Source of the DNA: Aliikangiella coralliicola
GTDB lineage: Bacteria; Pseudomonadota; Gammaproteobacteria; Enterobacterales; Kangiellaceae
Length of the DNA stretch: 64,000 nucleotides
Direction: 5' to 3'
NCBI RefSeq assembly: GCF_007004725.1
Contig: NZ_ML660166.1
Coordinates: 1-64,000, forward strand
Part shown: positions 52,304 through 62,010 of the stretch, piece after piece
Layout: each line of letters opens with the position of its first letter
Numbering within the stretch: position 1 is the stretch's first letter
Made by a program: the position numbers and the translations under genes
The notes under the pieces: model-generated
Seen by the model: the letters and a program-made list of their open reading frames with translations, nothing else
Databases searched by the model: none
What the model was told of the DNA's origin: nothing

Positions 52304-53302
52304 ATGAAACACTACATCACTACAGCTGACTGGGATCAGGCGGCACTACAGGAAATGCTAGATTTAGCCAACGAGTTTAAGCAGGGAGCCACCAGCGAAT
52401 GTCTGAAAAATAAATCTGTCGCATTGTTATTTTTTAACCCTAGCTTGAGGACCAGAACTTCATTTGAACTGGGAACCTGGCAAATGGGAGGACATGCAAT
52501 CGTGCTGGAACCTGGAAAAAGCGCCTGGCCACTTGAGTTTGAAATCGGCTCCCAGATGGATGATGTCGCAGAAGAACATGTTATTGAAGCAGCTAAAGTT
52601 CTTTCCAGGTATTGCGACTTAATTTGCATCAGGGCTTTTCCAAAGTTCGTTGATTGGCAAGAAGATAAGCAAGATAAAATGATCAACGCATTCGCCAAAT
52701 ACGCGACTGTTCCTGTTATCAATATGGAGACTATTACTCACCCATGCCAAGAACTCGCCCACATGCAAACCATTCAAGAAAAACTCGGTAATCCCAAAAA
52801 GAAAAAATATTTACTGACCTGGACCTATCACCCCAAACCACTTAATACTGCAGTTGCCAACTCTTCGTTATTAATCGCTTCAAAATTTGGCATGGATGTT
52901 ACTTTGCTCTGTCCCAATGAGAATTATCTTCTCGACGATCACTACATGACGCTCGCTCAAAAAAACGCAGATCAGTATGGTGGAAGTTTCCAGGTAACCC
53001 ACAACATTGAAGAAGCTTATGCCGGTGCAGAAATTGTGTATGCGAAAAGCTGGGGCGCATTGCCCTACTTTGGTAATTGGGAACCGGAAAAAACCATCAG
53101 AGATCAATATAAACACTTCATTGTTGACGAAAATAAAATGGCGATGACCAACAACGCCCTTTTTTCCCATTGCCTGCCACTAAGACGAAATATAAAAGCG
53201 ACAGATGCAGTAATGGACGCCGATTACTGCGTCGCAATTGACGAAGCAGAAAATCGATTGCACGTACAAAAAGCCATTATGAGCCAGCTAATCAACCAGT
53301 AA
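52304..53302 (+). CDS. argF': N-acetylornithine carbamoyltransferase
   Basis: Transfers carbamoyl to N-acetylornithine, giving N-acetylcitrulline. The 332-residue sequence has the carbamoyl-phosphate loop SLRTRTSF (47-54), HPCQE (146-150) and HCLPLRRN (289-296). It strongly resembles the Xanthomonas enzyme, including ETITHPCQELAH, LTWTYHPKPLNTAVANS and YAKSWGALP. Glu90 in AEEHV matches the Xanthomonas Glu92 linked to acetylornithine specificity, and Lys298 in NIKATD the carboxylated Lys302. It lacks the usual ornithine-enzyme features. First structural gene after the attenuator. Confidence 0.95.
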   Translation: MKHYITTADWDQAALQEMLDLANEFKQGATSECLKNKSVALLFFNPSLRTRTSFELGTWQMGGHAIVLEPGKSAWPLEFEIGSQMDDVAEEHVIEAAKVLSRYCDLICIRAFPKFVDWQEDKQDKMINAFAKYATVPVINMETITHPCQELAHMQTIQEKLGNPKKKKYLLTWTYHPKPLNTAVANSSLLIASKFGMDVTLLCPNENYLLDDHYMTLAQKNADQYGGSFQVTHNIEEAYAGAEIVYAKSWGALPYFGNWEPEKTIRDQYKHFIVDENKMAMTNNALFSHCLPLRRNIKATDAVMDADYCVAIDEAENRLHVQKAIMSQLINQ

Positions 53303-53370
53303 CAAAAATTTGAAAATTTATCAAAATTCACATTTTAAAAATTTACATTTAAAAAAATTAGGAAAAAATA

Positions 53371-54660
53371 ATGAGCCATCACAATCAAACAAGCATAAAA
53401 AGTAAAGATGAAAACGCCGATCCGAATTCGGATCATCAAGCAGGAGACAATAAAATTGTTCTCGCGTTTTCCGGCGGACTCGATACTAGCTTTTGCGTTC
53501 CCTACCTTACCGAGCAAGGCTATCAGGTTACAACCATATTCGTCGATTCAGGCGGCGTCACTCAGAGTGAGAAACAGGCAATAAAACAAAGGGCCATCGA
53601 ACTTGGTGCGACAGATCACAAAGAAGTCAGCATCGCTGATGAGCTATGGGACAAAGTGATTGTTCCACTCATCTATAGCGGTCACTGGTATCAAAATCAA
53701 TATCCATTGCTCTGTTCTGATCGATACCTGATTGTAGAAGCCTGTTTAAAACTGTGCGATGAACTAGGTACTAAAAACTTCGCTCACGGCTGCACCGGGA
53801 TGGGCAATGATCAAGTCAGGTTTGATCTCGCCGTTCACTGTCTGGGTGACTACAAGATTATTTCTCCTATTAGAGAAATTCAGAAAAAAACTTCACAAGT
53901 TAGGGAATACGAAAAACAATACCTGCTCGATAAAGGGTTTAGTGTTTCAGACAAAGTTTCTAGTTATTCAATTAATGAAAATCTATTGGGAGCGACAATT
54001 TCAGGTTCAGAAATTGACGAATGGCAACAGCCAGATAAAGCAAGTTATGTTTTGACTGCACTCCCCGGTCACACAGAGAACAAACCGCAATTAATCAAGT
54101 TAACATTTAGTCAAGGGTCACTTTCAGCGCTGAATGGTGAACCAATCACTGATAATTATTCAGGCCAAAAAGTGATGCAACAACTTAATCAACTGGTTGG
54201 AAGTTACTCGATTGGCAGGGGCATTTACACCGGCGATACAACCATAGGTTTAAAAGGCCGAATCGTTTTCGAAGCGCCCGCTCTACACGCATTGAATATC
54301 GCGCATACCGCTTTAGAAGAATGCGTACTTTCCAAAGCTCAAAACCGATTTAAGTCTACGATTGCTGAAAAATGGACGGAACTGGTTTACGAAGGTTTTT
54401 TTTACGAGCCTTTAAAATATGATCTTGAAGCTTTCTTAAAGTCGTCACAAACACAAGTGAGCGGTACAGTCACCTTACAACTTTCTCAAGGACAGTTATT
54501 AGCGGTGGCCGTCGAGTCAGACAATATATTAAAAGACAGTCAGTCGGTCTATGCACAATCCGCTTCCTGGAATATTGAAGAGGCTTTAGGATTTATTAAA
54601 TTATTTGGTAAGTCTTCATCATTGGCAGCCGGTTTACAAACGACTCAAGCACAAGGATGA
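53371..54660 (+). CDS. argG: Argininosuccinate synthase
   Basis: Condenses citrulline and aspartate with ATP. The P-loop-like ATP motif is VLAFSGGLDTSFC, a citrulline/aspartate block is AHGCTGMGNDQVRFD, and ETQKK-like IREIQKKTSQVREYEKQYLLDKGF follows. A longer N-terminal extension (MSHHNQTSIKSKDENADPN) is poorly conserved. AGGA precedes the ATG. Length is 429 residues, of the short argG type found in Xanthomonas-like clusters. The A/T-rich spacer after argF' is 69 bases. Here the substrate is citrulline released from N-acetylcitrulline by the next gene's product. Confidence 0.95.
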   Translation: MSHHNQTSIKSKDENADPNSDHQAGDNKIVLAFSGGLDTSFCVPYLTEQGYQVTTIFVDSGGVTQSEKQAIKQRAIELGATDHKEVSIADELWDKVIVPLIYSGHWYQNQYPLLCSDRYLIVEACLKLCDELGTKNFAHGCTGMGNDQVRFDLAVHCLGDYKIISPIREIQKKTSQVREYEKQYLLDKGFSVSDKVSSYSINENLLGATISGSEIDEWQQPDKASYVLTALPGHTENKPQLIKLTFSQGSLSALNGEPITDNYSGQKVMQQLNQLVGSYSIGRGIYTGDTTIGLKGRIVFEAPALHALNIAHTALEECVLSKAQNRFKSTIAEKWTELVYEGFFYEPLKYDLEAFLKSSQTQVSGTVTLQLSQGQLLAVAVESDNILKDSQSVYAQSASWNIEEALGFIKLFGKSSSLAAGLQTTQAQG

Positions 54661-54664
54661 ACCA

Positions 54665-55801
54665 ATGAACGACTCAAGTAATGATCTAAATGAAGACTTG
54701 CAATCAACATTGCAACATTTAGCCACTTTGGTGAGTTTCGATACACAGAATCCGCCGAGGAAAATTAACACGGAAAGCGAAATCTTCAATTATCTAAAGG
54801 CGAATTTAACTGGTTTTGAGACTCAACTGCTCGATGCTGGAGACGGTTGTATTAGTTTGCTGGCAAAACGAGGCAATCCAGATTTACTCTTTAACTTTCA
54901 TATCGATACTGTTCCCGTCGCAAAAAACTGGACTAGCGATCCTTTTACATTGATTGTCGATGACGAAATTGCAACAGGGCTGGGAGCCTGCGATATAAAA
55001 GGCGCGTCTGCTTGTATGCTCTCGGCGATTGCTAAAACTTCTGGAGACGTCGCGTTGCTTTTCTCATCGGATGAAGAATTTGGTTCAAGTGCTGCGATTA
55101 AACAATTTCTAGCAACAGAGCATGGATTTAACCAGGTGATCGTCGCAGAGCCGACCCAGGTAAAAGCAATATTTGCTCATCGAGGAATTCAATCAGCAAA
55201 GGCTGAAATAAGCGGTATTTCGGGCCACGCTTCAGAAGCCAGAGCTTTAACCGACAACGCAATTCACAAAGGTGCCCAGTGGTCTTCAAAAGCGATCGAA
55301 TGGGTATCACAACAAACGCAATCTTTCGACGGGCTAAAAGGATTGCCGTTTAACATTGGCAAAATAGAAGGTGGCATCAAAGCCAATATGATCGCGGCAG
55401 ATTGTCAATTGACTTTTGGTTTCAGACCATTGCCCGGCCACAATTCACAACAAATTCTCGAGCAACTTAGTCAATTAATTCCAAAGTATGCTGACGACAT
55501 CACGATTACCGGTAGCTTTACCGGACCAACTTTACCAGCAGCTAATCAAAACTTCGAACAGGCAATTCAAGGCGCGCAAGCACTAGCTGATAACTGCCAA
55601 TTGCCTGCCGGAAATGCGGTTAACTTCTGGACCGAAGCAAGTCTGTTTTCTGAGGCCGGATTAACCTCTCTGGTGTTCGGTCCCGGTAATATCGAGCAGG
55701 CACATACGGCCAATGAATGGGTTTCGCTTAAACAACTTCAAGCGGTCGAAAATCACTATATTAAGATTATTAACAATGGGAAGGTACAGGCCAATGGCTA
55801 G
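54665..55801 (+). CDS. argE': N-acetylcitrulline deacetylase (ArgE-type M20 peptidase family)
   Basis: M20 zinc hydrolase of about 378 residues. Metal ligands are His79 (FHIDTVP), Asp110 (GACDIKGAS) and Glu138 with base Glu137 (SSDEEFGSS). Later ligands are in AEPTQ and the C-terminal FGPGNIEQAHTANE. Start at 54665, 4 bases after the argG stop, with AAGGA 9 bases upstream. In this gene order, and with an acetylornithine carbamoyltransferase present, it is expected to deacetylate N-acetylcitrulline, as in Xanthomonas; activity on acetylornithine is possible. Confidence 0.92.
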   Translation: MNDSSNDLNEDLQSTLQHLATLVSFDTQNPPRKINTESEIFNYLKANLTGFETQLLDAGDGCISLLAKRGNPDLLFNFHIDTVPVAKNWTSDPFTLIVDDEIATGLGACDIKGASACMLSAIAKTSGDVALLFSSDEEFGSSAAIKQFLATEHGFNQVIVAEPTQVKAIFAHRGIQSAKAEISGISGHASEARALTDNAIHKGAQWSSKAIEWVSQQTQSFDGLKGLPFNIGKIEGGIKANMIAADCQLTFGFRPLPGHNSQQILEQLSQLIPKYADDITITGSFTGPTLPAANQNFEQAIQGAQALADNCQLPAGNAVNFWTEASLFSEAGLTSLVFGPGNIEQAHTANEWVSLKQLQAVENHYIKIINNGKVQANG

Positions 55802-57158
55802 CGTTCAACTAAAAAACAGTTCGATGGAGGCCACGCCATCTGTTGCACAAAGTAATCCACAGATTAAAGACACCATTATTCAACTGTTATCAAATCTCGC
55901 TCACCCTAAAGAAATTGAGCAATATCTAAAACGCTTTGTCGGCGCAGGAAAAACTCATTTCGCCGTGATTAAAGTCGGTGGCGCGGTATTAGATAACGAC
56001 CTGGATAACCTCTGTTCATCCCTTGCTTTTTTGCAACAAATTGGACTCTTTCCAATAGTGGTTCACGGCGCAGGTCCGCAGCTCAACTTAAAGCTGGAAC
56101 AAGCTAATATTGTCAGTGAGTTTATCGATGGTCAACGAATTACAACGCCCTCAGTTTTAACTGTCGCAAAGAAAACATTTGTACAACAAAACCTGAAGCT
56201 GGCAAACCGATTGCAAACAATGGGCGTTAAAACCGCTTCGATTACTTCGGGAGTATTCACCGCCAACCAATCAAAAAATACCCAGCTGGGGTTAGTGGGC
56301 GAGGTTTCTAAAATAGACCTGGAGCCGATTTCTATGGCGATAAAAAGCGGCGCCATTCCCATTTTATCATCACTGGCTGAAACTGAATCTGGACAATGTT
56401 TGAATATCAACGCGGATATTGCAACCAATCAGTTGGCGATAGCCCTCAAACCTTACAAAATTATCTTTCTAACTGAAAGCGGTGGTCTTTTGAATGAAGC
56501 AGGAAAAGTGATTTCTTCTGTCAACCTGGTCACCGAATACAATCAGTTAATTCAGGAACCCTGGCTTCATGGTGGTATGAAACTTAAGGTGAAACAGGTC
56601 GCAGAGATCTTAAGTCAACTACCTTCAACGGCATCAGTTTCGATCACTAAGCCAGCCAATCTGGCGAAAGAACTTTTTACACATAAAGGCTCTGGTACTT
56701 TGATAAGAAGAGGCGAATCAATCATGGTTCATGATGATTCAGAAACAATCAAAAAATCCAAGTTAAGACACCTTCTGGAATCGAGCTTTTCTAAAAAGCT
56801 TGACGATAATTATTTTGAAAAAACAATTATCAACAAGGCATACATTACTTATTGCTATCGAGCGGCAGCCGTTGTTACTAAACTCAACGACATTCCATTT
56901 TTAGATAAGTTTGTTGTGGCTGACGACGCCAAAGGGGAAGGACTGGGAAAAGCAGTATGGGAAAAAATGACGGCAAACATTCCTCAATTTTTCTGGCGAG
57001 CCAAACCTGACAACCAGGTAAATAATTTTTACTACAAAAAATCAGACGGTTGTTACAAAACCGATCAATGGATTATTTTCTGGAAAGGACTGACTGACTT
57101 TCAACAAATTAACAATTGCGTTCAGCTGGCGCTAAACAAAGAACCTACATTGAATTAG
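55794..57158 (+). CDS. argB: Fused N-acetylglutamate kinase / N-acetylglutamate synthase
   Basis: Bifunctional NAGK-NAGS of about 454 residues. The N-terminal amino acid kinase (FAVIKVGGAVLDND, VVHGAGPQLN, NINADIATNQLAIALK) is followed by a NAT domain of the DUF619 type (AAVVTKLNDIPFLDKFVVADDAKGEGLGKAVWEKM, FWRAKPDNQVNNFYYKKSDG). This is the Xanthomonas/vertebrate-like fusion, so no separate argA is required. The start at 55794 overlaps the argE' stop by 8 bases. It performs the first two steps of the pathway and is the probable point of arginine feedback. Confidence 0.94.
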   Translation: MASVQLKNSSMEATPSVAQSNPQIKDTIIQLLSNLAHPKEIEQYLKRFVGAGKTHFAVIKVGGAVLDNDLDNLCSSLAFLQQIGLFPIVVHGAGPQLNLKLEQANIVSEFIDGQRITTPSVLTVAKKTFVQQNLKLANRLQTMGVKTASITSGVFTANQSKNTQLGLVGEVSKIDLEPISMAIKSGAIPILSSLAETESGQCLNINADIATNQLAIALKPYKIIFLTESGGLLNEAGKVISSVNLVTEYNQLIQEPWLHGGMKLKVKQVAEILSQLPSTASVSITKPANLAKELFTHKGSGTLIRRGESIMVHDDSETIKKSKLRHLLESSFSKKLDDNYFEKTIINKAYITYCYRAAAVVTKLNDIPFLDKFVVADDAKGEGLGKAVWEKMTANIPQFFWRAKPDNQVNNFYYKKSDGCYKTDQWIIFWKGLTDFQQINNCVQLALNKEPTLN

Positions 57159-57174
57159 AAGGGATAATAAGACA

Positions 57175-58248
57175 ATGAACAACAAAAAAAATCCGGCCGA
57201 AAAAAAATATACAATTGGCATCGTTGGTGTTAGAGGCTATGTTGGAAAAGAACTACTCTCTTTAATTAAAGGTCACCCTTTACTCGAATTGGCATGGGTC
57301 AGCTCGCGCCAATTGAAAGGCCAGACAATCAATTCCATCGTCGATGGTTTCGATGACCTAGTCGTTGAAGATTTATCACCAGAGCAAGTTGCTAACAAGC
57401 AAACATCGATAGTGGTGCTAGCACTACCGAATGGACTAGCAGCTCCTTATGTGAACGCACTGGAAGCTTGTCAAAAAAGCGGTGTATTAATTGATTTATC
57501 AGCAGACTATCGATTTGACGAGGATTGGTATTATTCGGTTCCCGAGCTCGACAACATCAAGCAAGGAAAAATATCATTAAGCTCGCCGATAAAAATCAGT
57601 AATCCTGGATGCTACGCAACAGCAATGCTATTGGCACTTGCCCCAATAAAAGATCTGGTATCGGGCCGACCAAACTGTTTCGGCATATCGGGCTACAGTG
57701 GTGCCGGTACCAAAGCGTCGCCCAACAATGATGTAGAAAGATTATCAAAAAATATCTGCGGCTATGCCCTCATCGAGCATCTGCACGAAAAAGAAGTCAG
57801 TATCAAACTAGATAAGCCGGTTTCATTTTCCCCCCATGTCGCCGAGTTTTTCCGTGGTATTAACATGACTATTCAGGTCGAGTTTGAAAAGAGGATAACA
57901 GCCAGAGAATTATTTAATCGATTTAACGACTTCTATGCGATGCACCCGCTGGTTGTGTGTAAAGAGGAAATACCCACTTTAAAAGAATCTATCAACAGTC
58001 CATTGAGTGTTATCGGAGGTTTTAGTGTCAGTAAAGATGGCATGCGAGGCACTATTATTAGTTGTCTGGATAATTTGTTAAAAGGTGCAGCCAGTCAAGC
58101 ACTACAAAATATCAACCTGGCACTCGGCGAAAATTCGACTTTAGGTTTGATCGAAAATAACGAATTGAACCCGTTGATTGCAGCTAACGAACGATTAATT
58201 TCTAAATCTTCGATTGAACAATTGTCAGCAAATCAACTCACTCAATAA
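57175..58248 (+). CDS. argC: N-acetyl-gamma-glutamyl-phosphate reductase
   Basis: NADPH-dependent reductase of 357 residues. The nucleotide-binding GVRGYVGKELL (18-28) is at the N-terminus and catalytic Cys146 is in NPGCYATAMLL. The Xanthomonas-type sequence includes PVSFSPHVAEFFRGI and KDGMRGTIISCLDNLLKGA. AAGGG upstream; the gene begins 16 bases after argB. Confidence 0.95.
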   Translation: MNNKKNPAEKKYTIGIVGVRGYVGKELLSLIKGHPLLELAWVSSRQLKGQTINSIVDGFDDLVVEDLSPEQVANKQTSIVVLALPNGLAAPYVNALEACQKSGVLIDLSADYRFDEDWYYSVPELDNIKQGKISLSSPIKISNPGCYATAMLLALAPIKDLVSGRPNCFGISGYSGAGTKASPNNDVERLSKNICGYALIEHLHEKEVSIKLDKPVSFSPHVAEFFRGINMTIQVEFEKRITARELFNRFNDFYAMHPLVVCKEEIPTLKESINSPLSVIGGFSVSKDGMRGTIISCLDNLLKGAASQALQNINLALGENSTLGLIENNELNPLIAANERLISKSSIEQLSANQLTQ

Positions 58249-58316
58249 GACCTGAACTTAAATGAATGAATTTTCAGAACCACTTTAATAATAGCGACAC
58301 AGAGGAATACAATTTC

Positions 58317-59621
58317 ATGGCAGCCCCAATTTGGCAAAAAAATGCTCAAGCGAACATCGATCAGGTCATTATGGATTACATGGCCGGAGAAGATATTCAA
58401 CTCGATAAAAAATTGATCCTTTATGACATTCAAGCGAGCAAAGCCCACGTTCGCGGCCTTGAGTCAATCGACGTTCTTGATCAACAAGAATGCGAGCAGT
58501 TACTTGCTAAACTCGATCAGCTGTCCGCTGAAATTCACAGTGGAAATTTTCAATTATCAGAAGCTTTCGAGGATTGCCATTCGGCGATAGAGTGTTACCT
58601 GGTGGAACAACTTGGAGAACTGGGCAAAAAAATTCACACGGGCCGCTCGCGAAATGATCAAGTATTAGTCGCATCCAGACTCTATCTAAAACAATCGTTG
58701 ATGGAAGCGCGCGGCTTGGTTGAAAATGCCATTAACGCGTGTATTAATCAGGCAGAAGCGACACGATCAGTAGCAATGCCAGGCTATACCCATATGCAGC
58801 GAGCGGTCCCCTCCACTTGCGGCATGTGGTTTGCGAGCTTCGCCGAGGCGATGATCGATAATTTGATGAGTCTCGATGCCGCTATTAATCTGATCGATGC
58901 CAACCCGCTGGGCACAGCTGCTGGTTACGGCGTAAATTTACCGCTTAACCGGGAGTTAACGACTAAAGAACTGGAATTCGCCAGAATTCAGCTCAACCCG
59001 ATATACGTGCAAAATAGTCGTGGTAAATTTGAACTGGCAGCTCTCTCAGCACTGTCTCAATGCTTACTCGATATTAGAAGGTTCTGTTGGGATCTATCGC
59101 TTTTTACTACCCAGGAATTTGATTTTGTCGAACTACCGGAGGAAATGACGACAGGAAGTTCGATAATGCCGAATAAAAGAAATCCAGACCTGATTGAATT
59201 GATGAGAGCCAGCTACGCTGTGGTTCAATCCGCTACAATTGAATTGCAATCGATTTTGTCACTCCCGTCTGGCTATCAAAGAGATCTGCAACTCACTAAG
59301 GGACCTCTCATTCGAGCGGTCACTAAAAGCTTACAAACGCTGCAACTTTTTCCTCAAGTGATAGAAGCAACCCGTTTTAAAACCGATCGCTTAAAAGACG
59401 CAATTGATACCCCCATGTACGCCACCGATTTCGCAGTTGAGCTCAGTAGTCAAGGCATGTCCTTTCGAACCGCTTACCAACAAGTTGTTGAGCGTTACGC
59501 GGAGTTAGATGATCGTTCGCCAGAACAGAGCATTCAACAGAGAACCTCTCCAGGTGCGTGCGCTGATTTAAAATTAGACCTGCTAAAAGAACGTTTTGAA
59601 AGGTTATGCTTATTATTATAA
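58317..59621 (+). CDS. argH: Argininosuccinate lyase
   Basis: Cleaves argininosuccinate to arginine and fumarate; 434 residues. Fumarase-superfamily blocks: HTGRSRND (107-114), GYTHMQRAVP (156-165) and GSSIMPNKRNPD (280-291) with the catalytic Ser. Start at 58317 (MAAPIWQKN), with GAGGAA 9 bases upstream; an in-frame ATG at 58266 would only add a poorly conserved extension. Last gene of the operon: a 12-bp hairpin follows at 59664-59698. Confidence 0.95.
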   Translation: MAAPIWQKNAQANIDQVIMDYMAGEDIQLDKKLILYDIQASKAHVRGLESIDVLDQQECEQLLAKLDQLSAEIHSGNFQLSEAFEDCHSAIECYLVEQLGELGKKIHTGRSRNDQVLVASRLYLKQSLMEARGLVENAINACINQAEATRSVAMPGYTHMQRAVPSTCGMWFASFAEAMIDNLMSLDAAINLIDANPLGTAAGYGVNLPLNRELTTKELEFARIQLNPIYVQNSRGKFELAALSALSQCLLDIRRFCWDLSLFTTQEFDFVELPEEMTTGSSIMPNKRNPDLIELMRASYAVVQSATIELQSILSLPSGYQRDLQLTKGPLIRAVTKSLQTLQLFPQVIEATRFKTDRLKDAIDTPMYATDFAVELSSQGMSFRTAYQQVVERYAELDDRSPEQSIQQRTSPGACADLKLDLLKERFERLCLLL

Positions 59622-60202
59622 TTCTGAATTATTGAATATCCCGTTAGAGATAAAATCAGAAAATTCATGTGACTAAAAACAGCATATAGTCACATGAACT
59701 TCAGTCTCCGTTTGCAGGTTACTCCTCGAGTTGAGCGAACTGAGACTAAAAGTCCCTTTTAACCAGCGTTATTTGCTCCGGTACTTGACGAAAAAAGTCC
59801 CCTTATAGCCATTTTCTTACAACGAAAAAAGTCGATATCTCATACAACTTTCATCGTTCAGCCGTGTGTATGCAATGATAGAAGCGGTAGAATGCTATCA
59901 GCCTATTTCATGGATGAAAGAATGCACACGATTAATACTCTCTCAGTTATTTTCCAAAATAGAAAATGGAAGAAAAACTCTATCCTTTTATTGTTTTTGA
60001 CCAATTTCTCTCAAATTCCGCAATACCTATTATCAAAAGCAATTTCTGCTTTCGTAGCGTCTATGACTCTATTTGAATTAACAAGCGAAAAGCTGAATTG
60101 TTCACTCCAATTCCGCAAACTCTCTCCAATTAATGAAACTGGCGACTCAAGCATGCTTTCCCTGTGGAAAGTTCACAATTCATATTGGTAAGGAGAAATA
60201 TC
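59622..60202. other. Gap after argH with a strong hairpin
   Basis: TTCATGTGACTA (59664-59675) pairs perfectly with TAGTCACATGAA (59687-59698); it may act as the operon terminator or stabilise the 3' end although no T-run follows. AAAGTCCC occurs repeatedly near 59749-59800. A 99-residue plus frame at 59892 is rich in Leu/Ser but has no coding look. Confidence 0.5.
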
Positions 60203-60553
60203 ATGAGAAAATTAACCCCTATTTCAGCGATCGTTATCGGTACACTCCTCTCTGGATTCAGTGTCAATGCATACGCTAATGGCGGTTGGACCAGCAAAGA
60301 AATTTTTAACTCATTGGACGACGACTGTAAAAAGAAAATCAAGTGGCAAATTGGTAACGAGCGTTCAATGCGCGGTGCAACTGACCACCATCGCGAAGGT
60401 GATGTAATTGACCTCCACAAAATAATTCAACGAGGTCGGGCAAAAATCGAAAATGAGTGCGGCGTTGTTCTCCAACAATCTAAAAAACAAAAAGGGAAAT
60501 TTAAACTCAGCTGGTCTCAATCATCAGAAATGACGGAAATTGACTGGTCATAG
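60203..60553 (+). CDS. Small secreted hypothetical protein
   Basis: About 116 residues. ATG 60203 follows AAGGAG and opens a signal peptide (KLTPISAIVIGTLLSGFSVNAYA). The mature part is short, basic and polar (DDDCKKKIKWQIGNERSM, KKQKGKFKLSWSQ). No family recognised. No other gene is nearby on its strand. Confidence 0.7.
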   Translation: MRKLTPISAIVIGTLLSGFSVNAYANGGWTSKEIFNSLDDDCKKKIKWQIGNERSMRGATDHHREGDVIDLHKIIQRGRAKIENECGVVLQQSKKQKGKFKLSWSQSSEMTEIDWS

Positions 60554-60622
60554 TAACTTTCAGCACAGCGCAACCGAAGTTTTTCGCTTCAGTTGCGCCT
60601 CAACTATTTAACAAGAACGTAA

Positions 60623-61150
60623 CTATTGATTACCTGTTAGTTGTGCAGGGCTTTTCCATGCATATAAAAACTCCTTAACCTTGGTGTTACACGGAGAGTG
60701 CCAGTAGTTTTCAGAAACGTTCGTTGCGCCAAGTGATTCGTAAAAACTTCTTGCGAGATGATTTTCCTCCAAAACTTCGAGATATAATCCAGCTTTAGGG
60801 AAATTTTTTAACGACCATTGCGCAACAGTAGAAAGTAGCCTTGTACCAAGCCCCTGCCCTTTGTAATTTCGGTTAATGTGAAGGTTATCAATCAGTGTTC
60901 CCAATTGTGGATGCTTAGCGCCAGACGCGCAAATGAAGCCGCAAAGCGAACTTTTTGACTCGACTAAAAATACCAATTGATTATCAAGCGGCTTGCCTAA
61001 GATTTCCTCCCAGGCTTGCCTTCTTTCGCTGAGTACTTCTTTATTTAAAAACGAATCTGACAATATTCCTCGATAGATTTCTCGCCAGCTTTCTGCATGT
61101 AGCTCAGCGATTGCATCGATATCGTTATAGTTAGCGTTTCTATAGTTCAT
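60623..61150 (-). CDS. GNAT-family acetyltransferase
   Basis: A 175-residue N-acetyltransferase. The acetyl-CoA loop NYKGQGLGTRLLSTVAQWSLKNF (Q/RxxGxG/A) is clear, and EENHLARSFYESLGATNV is the usual C-terminal part. The N-terminal YNDIDAIAELHAESWREIYRG is typical of the family. Substrate unknown. It lies near the lipoprotein gene on the same strand, 62 bases apart. Confidence 0.93.
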   Translation of the reverse strand: MNYRNANYNDIDAIAELHAESWREIYRGILSDSFLNKEVLSERRQAWEEILGKPLDNQLVFLVESKSSLCGFICASGAKHPQLGTLIDNLHINRNYKGQGLGTRLLSTVAQWSLKNFPKAGLYLEVLEENHLARSFYESLGATNVSENYWHSPCNTKVKEFLYAWKSPAQLTGNQ

Positions 61151-61212
61151 TGATCTTGAGTCTATTCAATTCTGCCATTTTTTCACGAGAAAAACAGTCG
61201 ATAAAACCATGA

Positions 61213-61743
61213 CTATTCAACATCCATTTCCGCCGATTTTAACAGGTAAAAATAATCATCGGCTTCGGCCAGCTTAAGTTCCAGGTCTAAGTTAATCGGC
61301 TCACCTTCTTCAGGTCGTTTTTTCAAATAGTAATAAACAGTCCAATGGTACTTTTCTGGTTTACCATACTTTAAAAATTCACGTTGATACTTTTTAAATT
61401 CTGCAATTGAAGCAACCGCAATTTTGAACTCGTACTGGTGCCGTTTGGGGCTATTCGAAAAGAAACCTTTACTTTCCTTTAAGGTTTTATTGTTAAGTAA
61501 ATCGAGTATAAATTGATACTCTGTTTCCTCTTCACCATCATAACCAAACCTTAAAGCTAATTTTACATCACGAGTCTGTAATTCCGCAGGTTCATTAATG
61601 GTAATTCGAGTTCTCACCTGGTTAGGGTTAATATTGACTAAATCTTTTTCATCAAAACTCGCCAGCTTTACCATGGAACTTATCGGCACAGAACTACAGG
61701 AAGATAACATGACGGAAAAGAACAACAATTGAAGTAGTTTCAA
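61213..61743 (-). CDS. Hypothetical lipoprotein
   Basis: A 176-residue protein with a lipoprotein signal (LLQLLFFSVMLSSC; Cys at position 16). The start is TTG with AAGGA 9 bases upstream. The mature part is beta-rich (RTRITINEPAELQTRDVKLALRFG; WTVYYYLKKRPEEG). No family recognised. Probably anchored in the envelope. Confidence 0.75.
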   Translation of the reverse strand: MKLLQLLFFSVMLSSCSSVPISSMVKLASFDEKDLVNINPNQVRTRITINEPAELQTRDVKLALRFGYDGEEETEYQFILDLLNNKTLKESKGFFSNSPKRHQYEFKIAVASIAEFKKYQREFLKYGKPEKYHWTVYYYLKKRPEEGEPINLDLELKLAEADDYFYLLKSAEMDVE

Positions 61744-61959
61744 GATAATAGATCCTTGTTTTTCGATAGACAGGTCGAAGTTCGCTGATTAAAACTGAAA
61801 AAAAACCATCATATGCCATCAGTATCAATCAATTCAACAAATTGATGCGCAACACGGCTTTTAGTAAAGAGCTTTTGGTAAGACACTTATATGGCAGTGA
61901 AGTTCGTATTGACTAGCCATCGGTTGTGCTAGTGAAACCAGTGAGAGATGATATGAAGG

Positions 61960-61984
61960 GATCGCGCCGAACTCTGGCGCGATC
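61960..61984. other. GC-rich hairpin after the sulfur fusion gene
   Basis: GATCGCGCC (61960-61968) pairs perfectly with GGCGCGATC (61976-61984). It lies 26 bases downstream of the stop of the minus-strand gene at 62011, so it may terminate it, although there is no T-run. Confidence 0.5.
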
Positions 61985-62010
61985 AAGATTGAAAAACTAG
62001 GACTCGTGAA

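Noticed and set aside
59892-60191. 99-residue plus frame after argH
   Set aside because: Low-complexity Leu/Ser content, no binding site and overlap with the binding site of the real gene at 60203.
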